The notes: generated from the sequence alone by a model not told the origin. A stretch of DNA of 40,404 nt from Streptomyces sp. MZ04 (GCF_004684775.1 NZ_SRIC01000043.1:1-40404), one strand, 5' to 3'; shown: positions 7,071-16,590, numbered from the stretch's first letter. Numbers and translations: made by a program.

Positions 7071-7919
7071 TCAGTGCTTGTAGAACCCCTGCCCGCTCTT
7101 GCGGCCGATGTCACCGGCGTCAACCATCCGGCGCATCAGCTCGGGCGGTGCGAACTTCTCGTCCTGGGACTCCGTGTAGATGTTGCTGGTGGCGTGCAGC
7201 AGGATGTCGACGCCCGTCAGGTCGGCGGTCGCGAGCGGTCCCATGGCGTGCCCGAAGCCGAGCTTGCAGGCGATGTCGATGTCCTCGGCGGTGGCGACAC
7301 CCGACTCGTACAGCTTGGCGGCCTCGACGACGAGCGCGGAGATCAGACGGGTCGTCACAAAGCCGGCCACGTCGCGGTTCACGACGATGCAGGTCTTGCC
7401 GACGGACTCGGCGAACTCCCTTGCCCGGGCGAGCGTCTCGTCGCTGGTCTTGTAGCCGCGGACGAGCTCGCAGAGCTGCATCATCGGCACCGGCGAGAAG
7501 AAGTGCGCGCCGACGACCCGCTCGGGACGCTCCGTCACGGCCGCGATCTTCGTGATCGGGATGGCGGAGGTGTTGGAGGCGAGCACCGCGTCATCGCGCA
7601 CGAGCTTGTCGAGCGTACGGAAGATCTCGTGCTTGACCTCGAGCTTCTCGAAGACGGCCTCGACGACGATGTCGGCGTCCGCGACCGCGTCCATGTCGGT
7701 GCTCGTCGTGATCCGCCCGAGCGCCGCCTCGGCGTCCTCGGCGGCCAGCTTGCCCTTGCTCACGAACTTGTCGTACGACGCCTTGATCCCGTCGGTGCCA
7801 CGGGTCAGGGCCTCTTCGGTGACGTCGCGCAGGACGACGTCCCAGCCCGCCTGTGCGGAGACCTGAGCGATACCGGACCCCATGAGTCCGGCTCCGATGA
7901 CGGCGAGCTTCCCTGCCAC
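7071..7919 (-). CDS. 3-hydroxybutyryl-CoA dehydrogenase
   Basis: A 282-residue NAD(P)-dependent 3-hydroxyacyl-CoA dehydrogenase, converting acetoacetyl-CoA to 3-hydroxybutyryl-CoA or the reverse, in butyrate, polyhydroxybutyrate or ethylmalonyl-CoA metabolism. The Rossmann motif VIGAGLMGSGIA lies at the N-terminus, SNTSAIPI near residue 118 and the catalytic His in VVGAHFFSPVP near residue 142. The C-terminal helical domain contains GFGHAMGP and ends DIGRKSGQGFYKH, a family hallmark. The GTG at 7919 is chosen over the longer frame because GGGGAG precedes it by about 8 nt. The gene stands alone; no thiolase or crotonase is adjacent. Confidence 0.92.
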   Translation of the reverse strand: MAGKLAVIGAGLMGSGIAQVSAQAGWDVVLRDVTEEALTRGTDGIKASYDKFVSKGKLAAEDAEAALGRITTSTDMDAVADADIVVEAVFEKLEVKHEIFRTLDKLVRDDAVLASNTSAIPITKIAAVTERPERVVGAHFFSPVPMMQLCELVRGYKTSDETLARAREFAESVGKTCIVVNRDVAGFVTTRLISALVVEAAKLYESGVATAEDIDIACKLGFGHAMGPLATADLTGVDILLHATSNIYTESQDEKFAPPELMRRMVDAGDIGRKSGQGFYKH

Positions 7920-8066
7920 TGTTCCGACTCCCCTACCGCTTATCACGCCTGGCTTACACGCTGTTTACGCTTACCTGTTCGCCGGACATTAGCGGTCGTG
8001 AGCGCCCAGGTGGCGGCGAAGAGATGCGCGTCACGTCTCAGATGACGGACATCACACTGGTACGGC

Positions 8067-8708
8067 TCATTCGGCGCTCCGCACCGCGTAGTTGAGGACC
8101 TTTTCGCTCAGTAGGTCCTCCATCTCGTCGAGGAGTTCGAGGGCCTCGCGGGAGACTTCCGCGGGCTTGCGGCACTTGATCATCTCGTCGCCGATCCAGG
8201 CCATGAGGGTGCTGTGGACCCACGAGAGCTGACCCGCGATCAGTCCGGGCATGGGGTCGCCGTCGGCGGCCTTCGCCTCATCGGCGAGGGTGTTCGTGAG
8301 GTGCGCGAGCGCCTGCTGCTGGATCTCCCAGAGCCGGGAGCGCAGCGGGTGGGCGTCGTGGATGACCTTCATGAAATCGGCCCATCCCGCGAAGAGGCCG
8401 ATGCTGGGCGAGACGCTCTCCACGTCCGAGCGCAGCGCACGCAGGACGGCATGGGCCGCGGACTCCCCCGCGCGACGGCCGCGTACGTACCCGGAGAGCC
8501 GGTCGACGACGGCCTCGCCGCGGTCGAGGAACAGATCCTCCTTGGCGGGGAAGTAGTTGTAGACGGTGTTCACGGAGACGTCCGCGGCCTCCGCGACCTC
8601 CGCGACCGTCACCGTGACGAAGCCGTGCTCCAGGAACAGCCCCGTCGCGATGTCCGAGATCCGCTGCCTGGTCTGCCGCTTCTTGCGTTCCCTGAGCCCT
8701 TCAGTCAT
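8067..8708 (-). CDS. TetR-family transcriptional regulator
   Basis: A 213-residue TetR-type repressor. Residues 12-58 form the DNA-binding domain (RQRISDIATGLFLEHGF, then the recognition helix region ADVSVNTVYNYFPAKEDL). The C-terminal ligand domain is variable. The gene diverges from the ABC exporter genes at 8793-10346, with only 84 bp between start codons and an AT-rich dyad in that gap. It therefore most likely represses the exporter and itself until an exported drug-like ligand binds. The ATG at 8708 has no good ribosome site; a TAGGGT box 6 nt upstream suggests leaderless transcription. Confidence 0.92.
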   Translation of the reverse strand: MTEGLRERKKRQTRQRISDIATGLFLEHGFVTVTVAEVAEAADVSVNTVYNYFPAKEDLFLDRGEAVVDRLSGYVRGRRAGESAAHAVLRALRSDVESVSPSIGLFAGWADFMKVIHDAHPLRSRLWEIQQQALAHLTNTLADEAKAADGDPMPGLIAGQLSWVHSTLMAWIGDEMIKCRKPAEVSREALELLDEMEDLLSEKVLNYAVRSAE

Positions 8709-8742
8709 GAGCCCACCCTACGACCCCCTGCTTGGGCAACTG

Positions 8743-8767
8743 AAAAATTGGAGCCATTGCAAAATTT
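8743..8767. promoter_or_regulatory. putative TetR operator dyad
   Basis: In the divergent gap, the sequence fits the symmetric pattern AAAnnTTGnA-N5-TnCAAnnTTT over 25 bp. It is a strikingly AT-rich island between two GC-rich genes and lies between the two divergent starts (8708 and 8793). Position and symmetry are those of an operator for the adjacent TetR regulator. Confidence 0.5.
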
Positions 8768-8792
8768 AAGAGACTCTGTTTTTGTGGTTGCC

Positions 8793-9575
8793 ATGGCAAT
8801 CATCAGCACGGCTGGGCTCGCCCAGACCTTCCGCACCAAGCGCGGCCCCGTGGAGGCGGTGCGCGGCATCGACCTGACCGTCGCGCCCGGCGAGATCGTC
8901 GGCCTCCTCGGGCCGAACGGCGCGGGCAAGACGACGACGCTGCGCATGCTCACCACGCTCCTTCGCCCCACCGGCGGCGCCGCCACCGTCGCGGGCCACG
9001 ACCTGTCCGGCGATCCGGCGGGCGTCCGGCGCAGGATCGGTTACGTCGCGCAGTCCGGCGGCGTCGACCTCAACATCTCCGTACGCGAGGAACTGATCAC
9101 CCAGGGGCGCCTCTACCGCCTGACGAAGCCTCAGGCCATCGCCCGCGCCGAGGAGTTGGCGCACGACCTGGGCCTCACCGAGCTGCTCGACCGCAAGTGC
9201 TCCGCCCTCTCCGGCGGCCAGCGGCGGCGGCTCGACATCGCCATGGGGCTGATGCACCGCCCCGAGGTGCTCTTCCTCGACGAGCCGACCACGGGGCTCG
9301 ACCCGGGCAGCAGGGCCGACCTGTGGGCGCTGGTGCGACGCCTTCGCGACGAGCACGGCACCACCGTGGTGCTCACCACGCACTACCTCGACGAGGCGGA
9401 CGCGCTCTCCGACCGCCTCATCGTCATCGACAAGGGCCTCGTGGTCGCCGAGGGCACACCGAGCGCGCTCAAGCTCGAGTACGGCGGCTCGATCGACGCC
9501 TCGCTCCAGGACACCTTCCTCGCCATCACGGGGCGCGACATCGCCCCCAAGGACACGGCGCCGGTCGCCGTCTGA
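8793..9575 (+). CDS. ABC exporter ATP-binding protein (DrrA type)
   Basis: About 260 residues from the ATG at 8793 (an in-frame GTG at 8784 is an alternative; neither has a clear ribosome site). All ABC ATPase motifs are present: Walker A GPNGAGKTTT, Q-loop YVAQSGG, signature LSGGQRRR, Walker B VLFLDEPTTGLD and switch His in TTHYLDEAD. The protein ends with a short DrrA-like C-terminal extension. It powers the permease encoded 15 bp downstream; such pairs export drugs or lipids. It is probably repressed by the divergent TetR protein. Confidence 0.93.
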   Translation: MAIISTAGLAQTFRTKRGPVEAVRGIDLTVAPGEIVGLLGPNGAGKTTTLRMLTTLLRPTGGAATVAGHDLSGDPAGVRRRIGYVAQSGGVDLNISVREELITQGRLYRLTKPQAIARAEELAHDLGLTELLDRKCSALSGGQRRRLDIAMGLMHRPEVLFLDEPTTGLDPGSRADLWALVRRLRDEHGTTVVLTTHYLDEADALSDRLIVIDKGLVVAEGTPSALKLEYGGSIDASLQDTFLAITGRDIAPKDTAPVAV

Positions 9576-9590
9576 ACCCCAGGACTCCTC

Positions 9591-10346
9591 ATGTCTGCGT
9601 TTCTCTCCGACACCGCCCTGATCTTCGGGCGGTACGCGCGCCAGACCCTGCGCTCCAAGTTCCAGATCCTCTTCGGCGTCCTGATGCCGCTGCTCTACCT
9701 GCTCTTCTTCGGCCCTCTCCTGACCGATCTGCCGCTCGGCTCGCGCGGCGACTCCTGGCAGGTGCTCGTGCCGGGGCTGCTGCTCCAACTCGGCCTGTTC
9801 GGCGCCTCGTACAGCGGATTCGCGATCATCATCGAGAAGCAGTTCGGGGTGGTGGAGCGGATGCGGGTGACGCCGGTCAGCCGGCTCGCGCTGCTTCTCG
9901 GGCGGGTCCTTCGCGATGCCGCGCTCTTCGTCTTCCAGGCGGTGCTGCTCGTCGTCGCGGCCGTGGCGATGGGGCTGCGGGCGCCGCTCGGCGGCATCCT
10001 CATCGGCTTCGCGTTCGTGGCGGCGCTCACCGTCGTCCTCGCGTCCCTCTCGTACGCGCTGGCGCTGCTCGTCTCCAAGCCGCACGAGTTCGGTCCCGTC
10101 ATCAACGCGGTGAGCATGCCGTCGATGCTGCTCTCCGGCCTGATGCTGCCGATGGCGCTCGCCCCGGGCTGGCTGGACGTGCTCTCGCACTTCATGCCGT
10201 TCCGCTATCTCGTGGACGCGGTGCGGGCCGCCTATGTGGGCGACTACGCGAGTACGGCGATGCTGTACGGCGTCCTGACGGCTGCCGCGCTCACCCTGGT
10301 GTCCGTGACGGTCGGCACACGTGTCTTCCGGACGGCGGGTGCGTAA
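9591..10346 (+). CDS. ABC-2 exporter permease (DrrB type)
   Basis: A 251-residue membrane protein with six predicted helices (near 30-50, 60-80, 105-128, 138-160, 167-185 and 222-244). It carries the ABC-2 loop GVVERMRVTPVSRLALLLGR after the second helix, as in daunorubicin-resistance DrrB proteins. AGGA lies about 6 nt before the ATG. It forms a transporter with the preceding ATPase and shares its operon and presumed TetR control. The substrate is unknown; no biosynthetic cluster is nearby. Confidence 0.92.
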   Translation: MSAFLSDTALIFGRYARQTLRSKFQILFGVLMPLLYLLFFGPLLTDLPLGSRGDSWQVLVPGLLLQLGLFGASYSGFAIIIEKQFGVVERMRVTPVSRLALLLGRVLRDAALFVFQAVLLVVAAVAMGLRAPLGGILIGFAFVAALTVVLASLSYALALLVSKPHEFGPVINAVSMPSMLLSGLMLPMALAPGWLDVLSHFMPFRYLVDAVRAAYVGDYASTAMLYGVLTAAALTLVSVTVGTRVFRTAGA

Positions 10347-10347
10347 C

Positions 10348-10353
10348 TAGGCT
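10348..10353 (+). promoter_or_regulatory. candidate -10 box for the adenosyltransferase gene
   Basis: TAGGCT ends 6 nt before the ATG at 10360, and there is no ribosome site between, the usual picture for a leaderless Streptomyces transcript. A weak -35 (TTCCGG, 10326-10331) sits 16 bp upstream, inside the permease gene. Confidence 0.4.
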
Positions 10354-10359
10354 GGCCCC

Positions 10360-10932
10360 ATGGTCAATCTCACGCGCATCTACACCAGGACCGGCGACCA
10401 GGGCACGACGGCCCTCGGCGACATGAGCCGCACCGCCAAGACCGATCTGCGGATCTCGGCGTACGCCGACGCCAACGAGGCCAACGCCGCGATCGGCACC
10501 GCGATCGCGCTCGGCGGGCTCGACGAAGAGGTCGTGAAGGTCCTGGTCCGGGTCCAGAACGACCTCTTCGACGTGGGCGCGGACCTGTCCACGCCGGTCG
10601 TGGAGGACCCCGAGTACCCGCCGCTGCGCGTCGAGCAGTTCTACATCGACAAGCTGGAGGCGGACTGCGACCGCTTCAACGAGCAGCTGGAGAAGCTGCG
10701 CAGCTTCATCCTGCCGGGCGGCACGCCGGGCGCGACGCTGTTGCACCAGGCGTGCACTGTCGCGCGGCGGGCGGAGCGGTCCACTTGGGCTGCTTTCGAA
10801 GTCCACGGAGAGGTCATGAACCCGCTGACCGCCACTTACCTGAACCGGCTGTCCGACCTCCTGTTCATCCTGGCCCGTACGGCCAATAAGGAGGTCGGAG
10901 ACGTGTTGTGGGTACCCGGCGGCGAGCGCTAG
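10360..10932 (+). CDS. cob(I)yrinic acid a,c-diamide adenosyltransferase, PduO type
   Basis: A 190-residue ATP:cob(I)alamin adenosyltransferase that attaches the 5'-deoxyadenosyl group to cobalamin to make coenzyme B12. The N-terminal ATP-binding motif is IYTRTGDQGTTALG (residues 7-20), followed by SAYADANEANAAIG. The C-terminal signature CTVARRAERS and LNRLSDLLFILAR are family hallmarks. It is cytosolic and probably supplies AdoCbl to mutases or ribonucleotide reductase. The start lacks a ribosome site and seems leaderless. Its stop overlaps by 4 bp the stop of the convergent membrane-protein gene at 10929. Confidence 0.93.
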   Translation: MVNLTRIYTRTGDQGTTALGDMSRTAKTDLRISAYADANEANAAIGTAIALGGLDEEVVKVLVRVQNDLFDVGADLSTPVVEDPEYPPLRVEQFYIDKLEADCDRFNEQLEKLRSFILPGGTPGATLLHQACTVARRAERSTWAAFEVHGEVMNPLTATYLNRLSDLLFILARTANKEVGDVLWVPGGER

Positions 10933-11543
10933 GCACTCCGTCGGGAAGCGGGTACCTCGTCTGCGGGTACTTCGTGGCTGGTCGCGCAGTTCCCCGCGCC
11001 CCTGCGGGGCCCGGCCACCGGTGCTTTCTTCGGGAACACCGTGTACGTCGCCGCGATGACGATGTTGATGCCGATCAGCCACAGCATCTTCTGCTGCCAC
11101 ATCCGCAGTGAGTCGATGTCGCCGTCGTCGCCGACGTACCAGACCGCCCCCTGGAGCAGGGCCATGGCGATCAGTCCCGCCAGGATCCAGCGGGCGGCGA
11201 TCTTCCACTCGTCGATCGCGCGGGCCATGCCATAGAGCTTGACGGGCGGCGGGCCGCCCGCGAAGCGGTGGGCGACGCGGACGTCGACCCACTTGACCGT
11301 GTAGTGGCCCAGCGCGATCGAGTAGCCGATGTAGACGGCGGCGAGGCCGTGCTTCCAGTCCGGCTCCGCGCCGTTCTTCAGGTCGATCGCGGTGACGACG
11401 AAGAGGACGACCTCCAAGAGTGGCTCACACAGCAGTACGGCGATGCTCGCGCGCGGCATCTTCGCCCAGTACCGCAGGGCCAGGCCGCCGGCCAGCAGCA
11501 GCCAGAAGCCGACCTCGCAGATGATGATCAGCGTGACGATCAC
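10929..11543 (-). CDS. small integral membrane protein, unknown function
   Basis: A 204-residue protein with about five hydrophobic helices: MIVTLIIICEVGFWLLLAGG at the N-terminus, then near 33-53, 66-84, 115-135 and 147-167. The GTG at 11543 follows GAGGAG at 6-nt spacing. Loops contain KNGAEPDWKHG and HYTVKWVDVRVAHRF, which I cannot tie to a known family. The last ~28 residues (RRGAGNCATSHEVPADEV and on) come from a dispersed Streptomyces repeat, so the original stop was probably upstream. The gene diverges from chiS and overlaps convergently the adenosyltransferase stop. No function assigned. Confidence 0.75.
   Translation of the reverse strand: MIVTLIIICEVGFWLLLAGGLALRYWAKMPRASIAVLLCEPLLEVVLFVVTAIDLKNGAEPDWKHGLAAVYIGYSIALGHYTVKWVDVRVAHRFAGGPPPVKLYGMARAIDEWKIAARWILAGLIAMALLQGAVWYVGDDGDIDSLRMWQQKMLWLIGINIVIAATYTVFPKKAPVAGPRRGAGNCATSHEVPADEVPASRRSA
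10960..11010. repeat. dispersed Streptomyces GC-rich repeat element
   Basis: The sequence contains GGCTGGTCGCGCAGTTCCCC (10976-10995) followed by GCGCCCCTGCGGGGC, preceded by CTGCGGGTACTTCGT. I recognise this pattern as a short repeat found in many Streptomyces intergenic regions, often close after stop codons. The right end makes a CCCCGC/GCGGGG hairpin. Translated on the minus strand it yields the RGAGNCATSH tail seen at the C-terminus of many unrelated Streptomyces proteins. Confidence 0.75.
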
Positions 11544-11688
11544 GGTTCGCTCCTCTCGGTCACCTTTCCAGGCTCCCGTCGCGGCGGCCGCGGATCATCG
11601 TCGGCAGTGACGAAGTGGGACTGCATCCTTCGATGTACCGGGCGGTTCCTCCCTCCGGATCAGGCACCGCCCACGCCCGCCGTGTTGG

Positions 11689-12900
11689 ATGGAGGGCATG
11701 GCCCTGTCCCTGCCCCGCCCGCAACGTTTCGACGTACTGATCGCCGCCGTCAGCGTGCTCAGCGGGCTCGCTCTGTACGCGCTCGGACTCGGCACGCAGG
11801 GCGACCGGCCGCTGGACAGCCCCTGGATGCTGCTGCCGCTCGGCGTGCTCGGGTGCATGGAGCTGCTGCGCAGGACGGCGCCGCGGGTGGCCCTGCCGGT
11901 CGCCACGGTCGCACTGGTCTTCGATCAGTGCACGCCGGGCAATCTGGCGTCGGTCATGATGTTCACGGACATCATGTACGCGGCCGTCGTGTACGGCACT
12001 CCGGCCGCCGCCCGGCGCATCCCCGTCACCACCGGGGCCATCACGGTGGCGATGACGATCGGCTGCCTCGCCTGGTGGCAGGAGCCCGAGGCCGTCCTCA
12101 TCGGTGTCGCGACCGGCATCGTGGCCTTCGGTCCCGCCGCCACCGGAGCCCTGGTGCGCAACCACCGCGAGGCCGCCGCCGCGGCCAAGCTGCGGGCCGA
12201 GCAGACCGCGCTGCTCGCCGAGATGGACCGCGTCCAGGCGATCACCGCCGAGCGCGCCCGGATGGCCCGTGAGCTGCACGACATGGTCGCCAACCATCTG
12301 TCGGCCATCGCCATCCACTCCACGGCCGCGCTCTCCCTCGACGACCCGTCGACCACCCGCGGCGCCCTCTCCGTCATCCGGGAGAACAGCGTCGAGGGCC
12401 TGGCCGAGATGCGCCGCCTGATCGGCATCCTGCGGGACTCCAGCGACGACCGGGAGCCCGCGGCCGCGCCCACCCTGGACGGCCTCGGCTCCCTGCTCGC
12501 CCACGCCCGCGTCAACGGCCTCGACGTCATCCTGGACGACGAGCGCGCCCCCGACGGGCCCAAGCTCCCCGCGCCGGTCGAGCTCGCGGCGTACCGCATC
12601 GTCCAGGAATCCCTGACCAACGCCCTCAAGCACGCGTCCCCCGGCCGGGTCACCGTGGCCCTCGCCGAAGAACCCCGCGCGCTCACGGTCCGCGTCACCA
12701 GCCCCTGCGGAGATCCCTCGGGTCCCCGCGCCCCCGGCTCCGGAGCAGGCCTCGTCGGCATGCGCGAGCGCACCGAACTCCTCGGCGGCGCCTTCGAGTC
12801 GGGCCCCGAGAGCGGCCCCGACGGCGCCCCCGACGGCAAGGTGTGGATCGTGTACGCGACGCTGCCCGTCGACCCCGCAGACAAGGAAGTGACCGAATGA
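11689..12900 (+). CDS. chiS: two-component sensor histidine kinase (ChiS-like)
   Basis: A 403-residue NarL-class kinase (ATG at 11689; a second ATG at 11698 is possible). Residues 15-155 hold about five transmembrane helices with little extracellular loop. A short coiled segment (REAAAAAKLRAEQTALLAEM) follows, then the HisKA_3 box ARELHDMVANHLSAI with the phospho-His near residue 197. The C-terminal ATPase domain has AYRIVQESLTNALKHA and GLVGMRERTELLGG. The stop overlaps the start of the response regulator (ATGA). Position and order next to the chitinase gene match chiS-chiR-chiC of S. coelicolor, where the pair is reported to control chiC. The sensed signal, probably chitin-derived, is inferred. 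Confidence 0.85.
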   Translation: MEGMALSLPRPQRFDVLIAAVSVLSGLALYALGLGTQGDRPLDSPWMLLPLGVLGCMELLRRTAPRVALPVATVALVFDQCTPGNLASVMMFTDIMYAAVVYGTPAAARRIPVTTGAITVAMTIGCLAWWQEPEAVLIGVATGIVAFGPAATGALVRNHREAAAAAKLRAEQTALLAEMDRVQAITAERARMARELHDMVANHLSAIAIHSTAALSLDDPSTTRGALSVIRENSVEGLAEMRRLIGILRDSSDDREPAAAPTLDGLGSLLAHARVNGLDVILDDERAPDGPKLPAPVELAAYRIVQESLTNALKHASPGRVTVALAEEPRALTVRVTSPCGDPSGPRAPGSGAGLVGMRERTELLGGAFESGPESGPDGAPDGKVWIVYATLPVDPADKEVTE

Positions 12901-13553
12901 TCCGCGTGCTCGTCGCCGAGGACCAGTCCGCCGTACGCGCTGGACTCGTCCTGATCCTGCGCAGCGCGCCCGACATAGACGTGATCGGCGAGGCGTCGGA
13001 CGGTGAGGAGGCGGTGGCGCTCGCCCGTGAACTACGGCCCGATCTGGTCCTCATGGACATCCAGATGCCGCGCCTCGACGGCGTCTCCGCGACCCGCCAG
13101 GTCGTCGCCGAAGGCCTCGCGGACGTGCTCGTCCTGACCACCTTCGACCTCGACGAGTACGTCTTCGGGGCGCTGCGCGCGGGCGCCTGCGGGTTCCTCC
13201 TGAAGAACACCGAGGCCAAGGACCTCCTGGAGGCGGTCCGTACGGTGGGTCGCGGCGAGGGACTGATCGCGCCGGCCGTCACACGGCGGCTGATCGCCGA
13301 GTTCGCGGCGCCGAAGACCATGACGTCCGTACGCCGTGAGAACGGGCCCGATCCCGCCGTTCTCGACACCCTCACGCGCCGCGAGCGCGAGGTGCTCGCC
13401 TGCCTCGGCGAAGGGCTCTCGAACGCGGAGATCGCGGGCCGTCTGGACATGGCGGAGGCGACGGTGAAGACGCATGTCAGCCGGTTGCTCGGCAAGCTGG
13501 AGCTGCGCAGCCGGGTCCAAGCGGCCGTCCTAGCACAGGAGTTGGGCGTATAA
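12897..13553 (+). CDS. chiR: NarL/LuxR-family response regulator (ChiR-like)
   Basis: A 218-residue regulator. The receiver domain (1-120) begins MIRVLVAEDQSAVRAG, with the phospho-acceptor Asp in LVLMDIQMPRLDG near residue 52, the Thr of VLVLTTFD and the Lys of GFLLKNTE. The C-terminal LuxR helix-turn-helix has LTRREREVLACLGEGLSNAEIA, then MAEATVKTHVSRLLGKL. The ATG overlaps the kinase stop by 4 nt, and AAGGAA precedes it inside chiS. It presumably binds upstream of chiC, 180 bp downstream. A GC dyad at 13555-13568 follows the stop. Confidence 0.88.
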   Translation: MIRVLVAEDQSAVRAGLVLILRSAPDIDVIGEASDGEEAVALARELRPDLVLMDIQMPRLDGVSATRQVVAEGLADVLVLTTFDLDEYVFGALRAGACGFLLKNTEAKDLLEAVRTVGRGEGLIAPAVTRRLIAEFAAPKTMTSVRRENGPDPAVLDTLTRREREVLACLGEGLSNAEIAGRLDMAEATVKTHVSRLLGKLELRSRVQAAVLAQELGV

Positions 13554-13592
13554 GCCGCGAGATCGCGGACCGGACCGACGCAATTCGGCCAA

Positions 13593-13634
13593 TGGTTCAG
13601 ACCTCTTGACCGCTGGTCCAGACCTTTCTATTCT
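13593..13634 (+). promoter_or_regulatory. chiC promoter with two 12-bp direct repeats
   Basis: TTGACC (13606-13611) and TATTCT (13629-13634) with a 17-bp spacer form a near-consensus promoter. Two copies of the chitinase-promoter repeat flank and overlap it: TGGTTCAGACCT (13593-13604) and TGGTCCAGACCT (13614-13625), 21 bp apart, i.e. two helical turns. The second copy fills the spacer. Such repeats are known in Streptomyces chitinase promoters for chitin induction and glucose repression, and resemble the DasR operator TGGTCTAGACCA. Confidence 0.85.
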
Positions 13635-13651
13635 CACCGCACTGCGGTGAG
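13633..13651. promoter_or_regulatory. 19-bp perfect dyad at the chiC transcription start
   Basis: CTCACCGCA-C-TGCGGTGAG is a perfect 9-bp inverted repeat centred on 13642, about 8 nt after the -10 box, where transcription should begin. It is a good candidate operator. Its right arm also takes part in a second hairpin downstream. Confidence 0.5.
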
Positions 13652-13679
13652 CACTCCCCCACGTGTTCCACGTGCTCAC
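13647..13679 (+). promoter_or_regulatory. chiC 5'-UTR hairpin with CACGTG repeats
   Basis: GTGAGCAC (13647-13654) pairs with GTGCTCAC (13672-13679), and the loop holds CACGTG-TTC-CACGTG (13660-13674), two palindromic hexamers. It shares five bases with the dyad at 13633-13651. It lies about 55 nt upstream of the chiC start. Confidence 0.4.
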
Positions 13680-13732
13680 GGGCGGCGCAGGGTCCCATCC
13701 CTAACCCCCGTAACTCACCCGAGGAGCACACC

Positions 13733-15562
<1,830 letters not shown>

Positions 15563-15575
15563 CTCCCCCGAGAAC

Positions 15576-15616
15576 GAAGCCGGGGAGACAGGAACGCCCC
15601 CTGTCTCCCCGGCTTC
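15576..15616. terminator. bidirectional terminator between chiC and the DUF2550 gene
   Basis: A perfect 17-bp stem (15576-15592 with 15600-15616, core GCCGGGGAGACAGG / CCTGTCTCCCCGGC) with a 7-nt loop lies between convergent stops at 15562 and 15637. A TTC follows the stem. It should stop transcription from both sides. Confidence 0.85.
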
Positions 15617-15636
15617 TTCATGCGTACGAGGTCCTG

Positions 15637-16086
15637 CTACGCCACATTCACTCGCTGGCCCGGAGGCGCCGCCTCCAGCCAAGCCAGGAAACCCGTCAGC
15701 GCGTCCTCGCCCATCGCGAGTTCGAGGCGTACGCCTCGGTGCAGACAGCCCAGCACGATCGCGTCGGAGAGCAGCGCCAGCTCCTCCTCGCCGTCCGGCG
15801 CGCGCCGGTCGACGACCTCGATGGCCGAGCGCTCGAGGACCCGGCGCGGCCGGGGAGCGTACGAGAAGACGCGGTACCACTCGATCCGGTCGCCGTTGTA
15901 GCGGGCCACCCCGTAGCCCCAGCCCTTGCCGGAGGTGTCGCCCTTCTCCGGGGCGTTCCAGCGCAGGCTGCAGTCGAAGGTGCCGCCGGACCGCTGGATC
16001 AGCCGGCGGCGCAGTCCGAAGACGAAGAGCCCCACCAATACCAGCGCGACCAATACCAGTCCGCACACGAGCAGAGTGAGGATCAT
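15637..16086 (-). CDS. DUF2550 membrane protein
   Basis: A 149-residue protein from the ATG at 16086 (a GTG at 16092 is possible; GAGGAGGT at 16102-16095 suits either). One N-terminal membrane helix (ILTLLVCGLVLVALVLVGLF) leads into a basic FGLRRRLIQR stretch. A compact cytoplasmic DUF2550 domain follows, containing GWGYGVARYNGDRIEWYRVFS and LALLSDAIVLGC. The family is restricted to actinobacteria and regularly follows atpC, as in mycobacteria, but its function is unknown. A hairpin at 16143-16190 separates it from atpC, so it may be read through from the atp operon or have its own promoter. Confidence 0.85.
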   Translation of the reverse strand: MILTLLVCGLVLVALVLVGLFVFGLRRRLIQRSGGTFDCSLRWNAPEKGDTSGKGWGYGVARYNGDRIEWYRVFSYAPRPRRVLERSAIEVVDRRAPDGEEELALLSDAIVLGCLHRGVRLELAMGEDALTGFLAWLEAAPPGQRVNVA

Positions 16087-16142
16087 CGGCACCGACCTCC
16101 TCGCCTCTTCGAAACGGACCAACAGAATTGCACCCGCATTGC

Positions 16143-16190
16143 CTCAGCCGCGACCCGCTCCGGATTGCTCCGGATCAGGCCGCGGCTGAG
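16143..16190 (-). terminator. hairpin downstream of atpC
   Basis: CTCAGCCGCG (16143-16152) and CGCGGCTGAG (16181-16190) form a perfect 10-bp stem about 26 nt beyond the atpC stop. The loop contains two TCCGGA palindromes. There is no T-tract, so it may be a partial terminator or an mRNA-stabilising end for the atp operon. Confidence 0.6.
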
Positions 16191-16215
16191 TCACGTCAAC
16201 GCCGACACGCTGGTT

Positions 16216-16590
16216 TCAGCGCGACGACACCGCCCGCAGTCGGACGTCCGCGCGACGCTCGGCGGAGGCGTCGGCCTCCGACTTCGCGCGCTCGAGCGCC
16301 CGCTCCGCACGCTGGACATCGATCTCGTCCGACAGCTCGACGATCTCAGCAAGCAGTGACAGCTTGTTGTCCGCGAAGGAGATGAATCCTCCGTGGACGG
16401 CGGCGACGACAGTGCTGCCGTCACTCGTACGAATGGTCACCGGGCCCGACTCCAGCACACCGAGCAGCGGCTGGTGACCGGGCATGACGCCGATGTCGCC
16501 GGACGTGGTGCGCGCGACGACCAGGGTGGCCTCGCCGGACCAGACACCGCGGTCCGCGGCGACCAGCTCGACATGCAGCTCAGCAGCCAA
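16216..16590 (-). CDS. atpC: ATP synthase F1 subunit epsilon
   Basis: A 124-residue epsilon subunit. The N-terminal beta-sandwich (residues 1-85: AELHVELVAADRGVWSGEA, then GDIGVMPGHQPLLGVLESGPV) docks on gamma and the c-ring. The C-terminal helical pair is rich in Ala, Glu and Arg (RAERALERAKSEADASAERR). It couples rotation to catalysis and can inhibit ATP hydrolysis. It is the last of the eight structural genes, 109 nt after atpD. Confidence 0.95.
   Translation of the reverse strand: MAAELHVELVAADRGVWSGEATLVVARTTSGDIGVMPGHQPLLGVLESGPVTIRTSDGSTVVAAVHGGFISFADNKLSLLAEIVELSDEIDVQRAERALERAKSEADASAERRADVRLRAVSSR

Noticed and set aside
11544..11688. Divergent promoters between the membrane-protein gene and chiS
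   Set aside because: They should exist, but no -35/-10 pair stood out clearly enough to report.
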